A stretch of 39,495 nt of DNA from JBHJHK01 sp050330975 (GTDB taxonomy: Bacteria; Pseudomonadota; Gammaproteobacteria; Competibacterales; Competibacteraceae). Shown here piece after piece: positions 32,780 to 39,495 of this stretch (positions are counted from its first letter, which is position 1; the number at the start of each line of letters is the position of its first letter). The position numbers and the translations under genes are program-made. The stretch covers positions 1-39,495 of the forward strand of contig JBHJHK010000496.1 of the NCBI GenBank assembly GCA_050330975.1. Reading direction: 5' to 3'. Under the pieces are notes generated by a model. That model was given only the letters and a program-made list of their open reading frames with translations. It was not told where the DNA came from and made no database searches.

Positions 32780-34579
32780 ATGTCGCGACCTATTTTCAGT
32801 GGCCAACGGCGCGCCGAGGCTTGGCGGCAGTGGCAACACAGTCCCCCGGCGCTGTCCCCCGAGCACGCCGCTTGGTCGCAGCTCGTCCAGGCGTTAAAGG
32901 CGTCTCGTTCCTGTAGCGACGCCCTGGACTTCGAGTTCTGGGACGCCTTGGCCCCTTCAAAGCCCACCCTGGGGCAACTGCTGGCCGACCCCCAATATAC
33001 CTTCGCCTGGGAATCCCAGCTACTTTTGACCCCATCTGCCGACGCCCCAGGCACTGTCAGACCCCAGTGGCGCACCTTGTGCGGTGAAATTGCCGGTTTT
33101 TACCGAGCCATGGACCTGCGCTGGCAGCGCGTCGAAGCCGCCCTGAGCCTCGGGGCACCGACGCCCACCGCCCCCACGGCGACCGACCTCCAAAACCTTT
33201 GCCAGCTGGGAGACTTGTGCCATTTGCTGAAGGTGTGCTGCCAGCACCACCTCCTGTCGCTGTTGGCGGCCCGGGCCGCGGGGGGGGCCTTCCTCGGCGA
33301 GGTGTGGCCCCGGAGCATCCTCTCTCCCACGGGGGCAGCGACGCCGGCCCTGGGGGAGGCCCTGGCCCAAGGGGGTATCGACCCGGGGACCTTTGACGCC
33401 CTGTTTGCCAACGCCAACGATCCGTCCCACACCCTGTGGACTTTGGAGCACCACCGCCAACAGGTAGACCAACGCTTGGCCCAGGCGGCCGAGCCCCCCG
33501 TACCCGCCCATCGCCTGGCGGTCAACGATCCCCAGCCGCGCCCTTGGATAGAGATGAATCTCCTCGGACCCAACGACCAGGAGTTGTTCAGCGAAGCCAC
33601 CATGGATATCGCCCGCCGAGGGGCGAATCGCGAATCCTCGTTGAGCCTGGCCCGGGAGAGTTTGGGCTACCTCATCCCCCAGGGGGGACAACGGGATGGC
33701 GGTGATCTCCTCGACGACAACCGCACCGTGAACTCGGCCGCCGACGTCTACGCCGTCGCCACCGACTGGCGCAACTTCCTCTGGGAGCGGTTGACGGAGC
33801 GCGTTTTAGAGCGCATCCCCCTCTACGGCACCCTGAGCCGAGCCATCCGCCAACCGCTCAACGCCCTGCAGCAGTTTGTCATCCGCCAGCGCCAAGGGGA
33901 AATCGCAGCCTTTGGCGAAGGTCGCGTGCCCTGGGCAACAGTTATGTCGGTGGTCTGCGCCCTGCTGACGTCCTTCATGGTGACCTATGCCGCCATCGGC
34001 CTGGAGGACGCCGACCTCATCGAAATATTTGCCCTGCCCTTTCTGGTTTCCCTGGGCTTCCTCCTGGCCATGGCCCTTCACTATGGGGGATGGGTGGGCC
34101 GGTTGATACTGTGGGGGGGGACGGGGCTCTTCATCGCCTTTTGGGTGGAGCGATACGTCGAGCACCCTGGGGACCGGCCCTTGTCGGCGCTGCCATCCCA
34201 GGTGCAACTACTGCCACCGGACACCCCCGAGGCTCGGTTGATCAACCACCTGGCCCAGCGCCTGGAGGCCATGACCCACTACCACCAACGCCAGGGGCGT
34301 TTGCCGAGCCCCACCGTGGATGGGGATTTCTTTGGAGGTTCTGCCCACGTCGGCGACGGACCCCAGTCCCGGATGACGTTGCTCGATCGCTACGTCGTCT
34401 CGGCCGGTCACGAGGGCACGGTGAGCGTCTTGGTCCGGGCAGAAAGGCCCATGGGGATTACCCTCGAGCCCCAAATCGGCGCTGACGGGGCACCCACTTG
34501 GTGTTATCGAGCGCCGGCCTTGGACGATGGATTCTTGGGCCGCGAGCTCCGGCGCTTGGCAGAGCCGTGCCGGGGTTGA
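32780..34579 (+). CDS. Three-helix membrane protein of unknown function
   Basis: I do not recognise this 599-residue protein. The first 380 residues are soluble, helical and rich in Ala, Leu, Gln and Trp, with no signal peptide. Three hydrophobic helices follow at about 389-408, 416-433 and 440-458 (SVVCALLTSFMVTYAAIG, IFALPFLVSLGFLLAMAL, RLILWGGTGLFIAFWV). The last 140 residues are polar, starting with a Pro-rich stretch. If the N-terminus is cytoplasmic, three crossings place the C-terminus outside. GGAGG lies eight bases before the ATG. It follows the antitoxin gene after 122 bases and faces the T2SF-like gene, whose stop is 31 bases away. No motif suggests an enzymatic role; a scaffold linking the cytoplasm to the envelope is one possibility. 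Confidence 0.75.
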   Translation: MSRPIFSGQRRAEAWRQWQHSPPALSPEHAAWSQLVQALKASRSCSDALDFEFWDALAPSKPTLGQLLADPQYTFAWESQLLLTPSADAPGTVRPQWRTLCGEIAGFYRAMDLRWQRVEAALSLGAPTPTAPTATDLQNLCQLGDLCHLLKVCCQHHLLSLLAARAAGGAFLGEVWPRSILSPTGAATPALGEALAQGGIDPGTFDALFANANDPSHTLWTLEHHRQQVDQRLAQAAEPPVPAHRLAVNDPQPRPWIEMNLLGPNDQELFSEATMDIARRGANRESSLSLARESLGYLIPQGGQRDGGDLLDDNRTVNSAADVYAVATDWRNFLWERLTERVLERIPLYGTLSRAIRQPLNALQQFVIRQRQGEIAAFGEGRVPWATVMSVVCALLTSFMVTYAAIGLEDADLIEIFALPFLVSLGFLLAMALHYGGWVGRLILWGGTGLFIAFWVERYVEHPGDRPLSALPSQVQLLPPDTPEARLINHLAQRLEAMTHYHQRQGRLPSPTVDGDFFGGSAHVGDGPQSRMTLLDRYVVSAGHEGTVSVLVRAERPMGITLEPQIGADGAPTWCYRAPALDDGFLGRELRRLAEPCRG

Positions 34580-34610
34580 TCTGCGACTTGAGACGACGAG
34601 TCACAACAGC

Positions 34611-35126
34611 TCATCCCCTAGCACTGGACTCGAGCAACGCCGCCATGGCACCCTCCCCCGCCATGGCCACCGCTTCTAGGGTGTCGACTTCCCCCGTCGA
34701 TGGGTTTAGAACCTCCAGGGATATCAGGGCTTGGGGGGGGAAGAACCCCGTGTCCCACAGGGCTTGACCCAGGGGCAAGACAAGGACCTGGTGCACCCGA
34801 GACCGCAGGCGGGCCTCGTCCTGCAACAACCGCCCCGCTCCGGTACACAAGGCGCCCAGGCGCCCCGTGGCCTCGCCGGCGTGGACCATGGCGACGAGGG
34901 TGGCGGGGAAAAAGCGGGGATGGGCGGCCAGGGCAGCGGCCAGGGAGGCACCGGCCTGCAGATCCCGGGCCACGGCCTGGAGGGTTCGTCGCCGCGGCCC
35001 CTGGGACGTCATCCGAGCCAGGGTAGTCACGGCCCGGGGAATGGGGACCCCCGTTGCCAGGAGCGCCGCCAATTGGTGGCTGAAGGCGCTGGCCGCTTTG
35101 GTATCGACAGGCCAAACAATCGTCAC
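34611..35126 (-). CDS. Short T2SF-domain (GspF/PilC-like) protein
   Basis: The 171-residue product matches one T2SF domain, the helical bundle that occurs twice in the inner-membrane platform proteins GspF and PilC. Key stretches are FSHQLAALLATGVPIPRAV, DLQAGASLAAALAAHPRFFP and MVHAGEATGRLGAL. It stops after about 105 residues of domain and continues into a short tail (FFPPQALISLEVLNP and on) that does not resemble PilC. The membrane helices and second domain of normal GspF/PilC (about 400 residues) are absent. No other secretion or pilus gene lies in the window. It may be a decayed copy or a domain recruited for another use. The start is GTG at 35126, preceded by GAGGGGG, which argues for real translation. 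Confidence 0.72.
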   Translation of the reverse strand: MTIVWPVDTKAASAFSHQLAALLATGVPIPRAVTTLARMTSQGPRRRTLQAVARDLQAGASLAAALAAHPRFFPATLVAMVHAGEATGRLGALCTGAGRLLQDEARLRSRVHQVLVLPLGQALWDTGFFPPQALISLEVLNPSTGEVDTLEAVAMAGEGAMAALLESSARG

Positions 35127-35168
35127 CGCAGCCCCCTCAATGGCCCATCGCCCCTCGCCCCTCGGTGG

Positions 35169-36161
35169 TTAGGCCTTGGCCACCTGGTGCTGAAAGTACA
35201 TAAACTCCCGATCCATGGCCTGGATCTCCTCGCCGTGGAGGACGAGCCTCGGCTTTTCTAGGGTGGTCTTGTTGGTCTGGCTCGCCACCCAGTCATCGGC
35301 CGTTTGCAGGGTACTCAGGGTCAAGGTGGTGCCCTCGCACAGGTAGTGGGTGGGGATCACCACCTTGGGCTTGAGGCGCTCGACGATGGCATTGCCCTGC
35401 TCGTAGCTCAAAATGTGTTCCGAGCCGTCGATGGGCAAGGTGAGGACGTCCACCCGGCCGATGCGGTCCCAGACGGCTTCGGGGGGGTTGGGGCGGTTGT
35501 CGCCCCAAATGAGGGTGCGAACCCCGCCGGTTTCTATCACATACATCACCATATCCATGTGGCCGGGGTTGTCCGGCGGGCAGGCCTGTTGGCCGAATTC
35601 GGCGATGGCGTTGGTCCAGTTGTACCAACCCGGCGCCTGACAGGCGTGCTTGTCGGCGAGACCGGTGATGGCCACATCGGCAAAGCGAAATTCCCCCACG
35701 AGGCGATCCAATACCATGGTGGACTTGGGTCGATAGAGGGCGTCGTGGTCGAAGTGGGTGTGGGTGGACAGGGTGGCATCCACGACGACCTCGGGGAATT
35801 CGTTGGGAAACCACAAACCCCAGGCGCCCGAGGGGTCGTTGCGCCACGGGTCCACCATGAGGGAGAACCCCCCGGGACTGGTGATGCGAAAGGCGCAGTG
35901 GCCAAAAAAATCCATGGTCACCGCTCCCTCGGCGCTGGCCTCTCCCCCCTGCTGTTGGAGGTCTAAGACATGGCGGTTGTTGCCGGGCTGCTGCCAGGCG
36001 GGAGATTGGGCGACGGCGGGGCGCGACTGGCCAGCCACCAGGGCACCGGCGGCCGTCGCGCCGGCGAGGGTCAAAAACCGCCGGCGATCCAGGGCGTCAG
36101 CGTCGGCATTGCCCTCGGCGTGGCGAGGCGCAATCTGAGACGGATGTTGGGTGTGATCCAT
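35169..36161 (-). CDS. Tat-exported metallo-beta-lactamase-fold protein
   Basis: The 330-residue protein has a twin-arginine signal (RRRFLTLAG from residue 26) with a hydrophobic stretch and an Ala-x-Ala cut near 52, so it should be exported folded. The mature part has the MBL metal motif HTHFDHD (H134, H136, D138, H139), DFFGHCAFRI at its start, and further His (PTHYL) and Asp residues. This points to a UlaG-like or RomA-like hydrolase instead of a true beta-lactamase. I chose ATG at 36161, since GAGAGGTCC lies just upstream; the frame continues to a TTG at 36185. It is divergent from the XRE-cupin gene, 130 bases apart, and may be controlled by it. The substrate is unknown. Confidence 0.88.
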   Translation of the reverse strand: MDHTQHPSQIAPRHAEGNADADALDRRRFLTLAGATAAGALVAGQSRPAVAQSPAWQQPGNNRHVLDLQQQGGEASAEGAVTMDFFGHCAFRITSPGGFSLMVDPWRNDPSGAWGLWFPNEFPEVVVDATLSTHTHFDHDALYRPKSTMVLDRLVGEFRFADVAITGLADKHACQAPGWYNWTNAIAEFGQQACPPDNPGHMDMVMYVIETGGVRTLIWGDNRPNPPEAVWDRIGRVDVLTLPIDGSEHILSYEQGNAIVERLKPKVVIPTHYLCEGTTLTLSTLQTADDWVASQTNKTTLEKPRLVLHGEEIQAMDREFMYFQHQVAKA

Positions 36162-36255
36162 GGGTTGGGGACCTCTCGAAGTCAACGTTGCCCACTAGCC
36201 CCTTGCAGTGTAGGCAAAAAATCCTCCTCCGCCTCCTGGCGGCCTCCCAATCCCC

Positions 36256-36284
36256 TTGCACCTGAAAAAAAACTGCCCTATTTT
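36256..36284 (+). promoter_or_regulatory. Possible promoter for the XRE-cupin gene
   Basis: TTGCAC (36256-36261), 17 bases, and TATTTT (36279-36284) form a weak sigma-70-like pair. The start point would fall at or next to the ATG at 36292, giving a leaderless mRNA, in line with the lack of a ribosome site there. Matches to consensus are only three and four of six. Confidence 0.3.
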
Positions 36285-36291
36285 CACTCTC

Positions 36292-36858
36292 ATGAACGAC
36301 GCTCCACCGTCCATTGGCGCCCGCATCCGCGAGTTGCGCACTGCCCGCGCCATGACCATCGCCGACTTGGCCCGGAGCATTGGACGCTCGGTGGGTTATG
36401 TGAGCCAGGTGGAGCGGAATTTATCGCCGGTGTCCGTGGCGGTGCTGGGAGCCATCAGCGAGGCCTTGGGGGTCAAGATCACCTGGTTTTTCCAAGGCGA
36501 CCCCACCCCAGAGGAAGAGCGGGGTCGCATCGTCCGGGCCGCCCACCGCCGCAGCCTCACCTTTGGGGACAGCGGGATGCACGAAGCCATCCTCTCCCCC
36601 CAGTTGGTGGGCGAGTTGGGCATGACCTTGTGCACCCTCTCCCCGGGGGCCACCAGCGGCGAGGAGCCTTTGTACCGGGACGCCGAGGAGGTCGGTCTAC
36701 TCCTGGAGGGGCGCCTTCGACTGTGGAGCGACGACCGGGACTACCTCCTCGACCCCGGCGACAGCTTTTGCATCCCCCGCCCGGCGCGCCACCGCTGGTA
36801 TAACCCCGGGCCCGCCACCACGGTGGTGGTGTGGGCCATTGCCCCGCCGGTGTACTGA
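36292..36858 (+). CDS. XRE-family regulator with C-terminal cupin sensor
   Basis: The 188-residue protein pairs an N-terminal XRE helix-turn-helix at about 8-60 (IGARIRELRTARAMTIADLA, then GYVSQVERNLSPVSV) with a C-terminal cupin_2 barrel (EEVGLLLEGRLRLW, LDPGDSFCIPRPARHRWYN). Such regulators, for example PuuR and SutR, bind a small ligand in the cupin and control adjacent catabolic genes. The DMGDH-like gene begins 22 bases later, so the regulator heads a likely operon, and the Tat-MBL gene diverges from it. I chose the ATG at 36292. A TTG at 36256 would add 12 residues before the HTH but would lie inside the weak promoter. Confidence 0.92.
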   Translation: MNDAPPSIGARIRELRTARAMTIADLARSIGRSVGYVSQVERNLSPVSVAVLGAISEALGVKITWFFQGDPTPEEERGRIVRAAHRRSLTFGDSGMHEAILSPQLVGELGMTLCTLSPGATSGEEPLYRDAEEVGLLLEGRLRLWSDDRDYLLDPGDSFCIPRPARHRWYNPGPATTVVVWAIAPPVY

Positions 36859-36879
36859 CCCCTTGCCTCCAGGAGCTCC

Positions 36880-39336
36880 GTGGCCATGTCCCCTTCCCTC
36901 CCCTCCCACGCCCGGGTCGTCGTCGTCGGCGGCGGTATCATCGGCTGCAGCGTCGCCTACCACCTGGCCCACCTGGGCTGGTCAGAGGTGGTGGTCTTGG
37001 AGCGCAAGCAACTCACCTGTGGCACCACCTGGCACGCCGCCGGTCTCGTGCCCCAGCTGCGGGCCACCCACAACATGACCCGCTTGGCCCAGTACACCGG
37101 CCAACTCTACCGCCAGTTGGAGGCCGAGACCGGCCAGGCCACGGGCTTTCGCCAAAACGGCTCCCTCACGGTGGCGGCGAGCCCAGGGCGCTTTGAAGAG
37201 ATCCAGCGCAGCGCCGCCATGGGCCGCTGTTTTGGGGTGGACGTCGAGGTATTGAACCCCCGCCAGGCCGCCGAGCTGTGGCCCCTCATGGACCATCGAG
37301 ACTTGAGCGGCGCCATCTACATCCCCGCCGACGGCACCACCAACCCCGTGGACACCACCGCGGCCTTGGCCAAAGGCGCCCGCCAGCGGGGTGTGCAAAT
37401 CTTCGAGCACACCCGCGTCACCGATATTCTCCGCCAGGGGGAACGGGTGGCGGGGGTGGCCACCGACCGCGGGGTCATCCACGCCGAATACGTGGTGAAC
37501 TGCGCCGGCATGTGGGCAAGACAGGTGGGGCAAATGGCCGGAGTAGCCGTCCCCCTCCACGCCGCCGAGCACTTCTACATCGTCACCGAGGCCATGGCCG
37601 GCCTCAAGGCGGGCCTGCCCACATTGCGAGACCTCGACGGCTACAGCTACTACAAAGAAGACGCCGGCAAGCTCCTCATCGGCGCCTTTGAACCCGAGGC
37701 CAAGCCCTGGGGCATGGCGGGTATTCCCGAGGATTTTTGCTTCGACCAGCTCCCCGACGACTGGGAGCACTTCGAACCGGTGATGGAAAAGGCCCTGGCC
37801 CGTATCCCCACCCTGGCAGACGCCGGCATCCAGCTGTTCTTCAACGGCCCCGAGAGCTTCACCCCCGACGACCGCTATTTGTTGGGGGAAGCCCCAACCC
37901 TGCAGCATTTCTTTGTCGCCGCCGGCTTTAACTCCATCGGCATCCAGTCGGCGGGGGGGGCGGGGAAGGTGTTGGCGGAGTGGATCGTCCACGGTCAACC
38001 CCCCATGGATCTGTCGGATGTGGACATTCGCCGCAGCCACCCCTTCCAGGCCAACGGTCGCTACCTGTTGGAGCGCACCCGTGAAACCCTGGGGCTTTTG
38101 TACGCCATGCACTGGCCCCACCGCCAGGTGGAGACCGCCCGGGGGGTGCGCCGCTCCCCCCTCCACGATCGGCTAGTGGCCCACAACGCCTGCTTTGGGG
38201 AAGTGGCCGGTTGGGAGCGGCCCAACTGGTATGCCCCCCCCGGGGTCGAGCCCCGCTATGGCTATAGCTATGGCCGCCAGAACTGGTTTGCTTACTCGGC
38301 GGCCGAGCACCGGGGGGTGCGGGAGGGAGTGGGGCTGTTTGACCAGAGTTCCTTTGGCAAATGGCTCCTCCAGGGACGCGACGCCTGCCGGGTCCTCAAC
38401 CAGATTTGCGCCAACGACATCGACGTCCCCCCGGGGCAAATCGTCTACACCCCGTGGCTCAACCCCAAAGGCGGCATCGAAGCCGACCTCACCGTCACCC
38501 GGTTGGGGGAAGATCGCTTTTTCATCGTCACCGGGGCCGGCAGTCAAATTCGCGACGGCCATTGGTTGGCGCGCCACATCCGCAGTGATGCCTGTGCCGT
38601 AGCTGTAGATGTCACCTCCGGCTACGCCGTCCTCGGGGTCATGGGTCCCCGTTCCCGAGAACTCCTAGCCACCCTCACCCCGGCGGATTTGTCCAACGCC
38701 GCCTTTCCCTTTGCCACAGCCCAAGAGATCGAGCTGGGCTATGGCCTGGCGCGGGCAGCGCGCATCACCTATGTAGGGGAATTGGGTTGGGAGCTGTACA
38801 TCCCGTGTGAGTTCGCCCAGGACATCTACGACCGCATCAACGCAGCCGGCCAAGACTTTGGACTGGTGCACGCCGGCTACCACGCCCTATTTTCCCTGCG
38901 CATCGAAAAGGCCTACCGCCACTGGGGCCACGATGTCACCGACGAAGATACCCCCCTAGAAGCGGGTCTGGGGTTTGCCGTGGCCTTTGACAAGCCCGGT
39001 GGTTTCATCGGCCGCGACGCCTTGCTGCGCCAGCGGGCACAAGGCCGCCCCCGGCGGCGCTTGGTGCAATTTTTGTTGGAAGATCCCGAGCCTTTGCTCT
39101 ATCACGACGAGCCCATCTACCGAGACGGCGCCTTGGTGGGCCGCACCACCTCGGGGATGTATGGCCACACCCTGGGCGGCGCCGTCGCCCTGGGCTATGT
39201 TTGTCACGAGGCCGGGGTTGACAAAGACTTTATCCATACTGGTCAGTTTGAAATCGAGGTCGCGGGGAGGCGTCATCCCGCCCGAGCCTCCCTGCGCCCC
39301 CTCTACGATCCCTCGGGCACAAAGATCCGCGCCTGA
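36880..39336 (+). CDS. Dimethylglycine/sarcosine dehydrogenase-like FAD-GcvT protein
   Basis: The 818-residue protein has an N-terminal FAD-dependent DAO-type oxidoreductase domain (GGGIIG at 17-22; E41 for ribose) and, from about 430, a GcvT-like aminomethyltransferase domain with a C-terminal barrel. TTWHAAGL holds H52, the position of the histidyl-FAD bond in dimethylglycine and sarcosine dehydrogenases. Members oxidise N-methyl groups and pass the one-carbon unit to tetrahydrofolate through the GcvT half. GSYxx-type segments and ASGYRAW-like ends were not relied on. The start is GTG at 36880 after AGGAG; an ATG two codons later is equally possible. It follows the XRE-cupin gene by 21 bases and precedes a class III aminotransferase by 41. 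The substrate is probably a methylated amine or amino acid, but it is not fixed. Confidence 0.88.
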   Translation: MAMSPSLPSHARVVVVGGGIIGCSVAYHLAHLGWSEVVVLERKQLTCGTTWHAAGLVPQLRATHNMTRLAQYTGQLYRQLEAETGQATGFRQNGSLTVAASPGRFEEIQRSAAMGRCFGVDVEVLNPRQAAELWPLMDHRDLSGAIYIPADGTTNPVDTTAALAKGARQRGVQIFEHTRVTDILRQGERVAGVATDRGVIHAEYVVNCAGMWARQVGQMAGVAVPLHAAEHFYIVTEAMAGLKAGLPTLRDLDGYSYYKEDAGKLLIGAFEPEAKPWGMAGIPEDFCFDQLPDDWEHFEPVMEKALARIPTLADAGIQLFFNGPESFTPDDRYLLGEAPTLQHFFVAAGFNSIGIQSAGGAGKVLAEWIVHGQPPMDLSDVDIRRSHPFQANGRYLLERTRETLGLLYAMHWPHRQVETARGVRRSPLHDRLVAHNACFGEVAGWERPNWYAPPGVEPRYGYSYGRQNWFAYSAAEHRGVREGVGLFDQSSFGKWLLQGRDACRVLNQICANDIDVPPGQIVYTPWLNPKGGIEADLTVTRLGEDRFFIVTGAGSQIRDGHWLARHIRSDACAVAVDVTSGYAVLGVMGPRSRELLATLTPADLSNAAFPFATAQEIELGYGLARAARITYVGELGWELYIPCEFAQDIYDRINAAGQDFGLVHAGYHALFSLRIEKAYRHWGHDVTDEDTPLEAGLGFAVAFDKPGGFIGRDALLRQRAQGRPRRRLVQFLLEDPEPLLYHDEPIYRDGALVGRTTSGMYGHTLGGAVALGYVCHEAGVDKDFIHTGQFEIEVAGRRHPARASLRPLYDPSGTKIRA

Positions 39337-39377
39337 GGGAGCCCGTTTGACAACCCATTGCCCAGGAGACCCCTGCC

Positions 39378-39495
39378 ATGGCCGCACCCGTCGCCGCCCC
39401 CAACTCCCTGGATTTCCAGTGGATGCCCTTCACCGCCAACCGCGACTTCAAAAACGCCCCCAGACTCCTGGTCCGCGGTGAGGGCATGTACTACT
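39378..39495 (+). CDS. Class III aminotransferase, N-terminal part (truncated by window)
   Basis: Only 39 residues are present. WMPFTANRDFKNAPRLLVRG followed by EGMYY is the opening of class III, PLP-dependent omega-amino-acid:pyruvate aminotransferases such as beta-alanine or taurine aminotransferases. The ATG at 39378 follows AGGAGACC. It lies 41 bases after the DMGDH-like gene on the same strand, so the pair is probably co-transcribed. The enzyme may handle an amine released or formed in the same pathway. The substrate class cannot be refined without the rest. Confidence 0.8.
   Translation, partial: MAAPVAAPNSLDFQWMPFTANRDFKNAPRLLVRGEGMYY

Overview
The window looks like chromosomal DNA from a GC-rich gammaproteobacterium. 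The evidence is the gene order rsmG-parA-parB-atpIBEFHAGDC-glmU, a UvrD that follows the enterobacterial protein almost end to end, and a marine-gammaproteobacterial style of ATP synthase c subunit. Genus cannot be fixed from the sequence alone. No tRNA, rRNA, CRISPR array, insertion sequence or phage gene was seen. Coding density is high and no gene-free stretch exceeds 300 bases.

Layout, left to right. (1) 1-4114: the tail of a SPOR-domain protein, a CYTH phosphohydrolase-like gene, then three genes on the plus strand that together look like a bacterial URC-type uracil catabolism set (GTP-cyclohydrolase-II-like URC1, DUF1688/URC4, and uracil phosphoribosyltransferase). This block is visibly less GC-biased than the rest. 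(2) 4171-9278, minus strand: a MobA/MocA-like nucleotidyltransferase, a membrane-anchored Ser/Thr kinase with an extracytoplasmic repeat domain, and, 25 bases after it, a TIGR02270-like HEAT-type protein. (3) 9400-23022, plus strand: cinA, mnmH (selU), rsmG, parA, parB, the complete F1Fo ATP synthase operon and glmU. A near-consensus sigma-70 promoter overlaps the end of parB and should drive the atp genes. (4) 23013-25198, minus strand: a flotillin/SPFH-like coiled-coil membrane protein and a ubiquitin-fold plus Mut7-C RNase-like protein with overlapping ends. (5) 25318-28318: an orphan ProX-type betaine-binding protein and a 2-oxoglutarate/Fe(II) oxygenase, divergent from a LysR regulator. 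(6) 28379-35126: uvrD followed by poorly characterised genes (helical-repeat protein, orphan Phd-type antitoxin, three-helix membrane protein, half-size GspF/PilC-like protein). (7) 35169-39495: a Tat-exported metallo-beta-lactamase-fold protein, divergent from a XRE-cupin regulator, a dimethylglycine-dehydrogenase-like FAD/GcvT enzyme and the start of a class III aminotransferase.

Blocks 5 and 7 together suggest uptake and oxidative breakdown of a methylated amine or betaine-type compound. The least explained parts are the kinase/HEAT pair, the SPFH/Mut7-C pair and the uncharacterised genes after uvrD. Two housekeeping proteins carry unexpected changes: ParB (an altered CTP-binding motif and a duplicated C-terminal segment) and CinA (a degenerate amidohydrolase motif).
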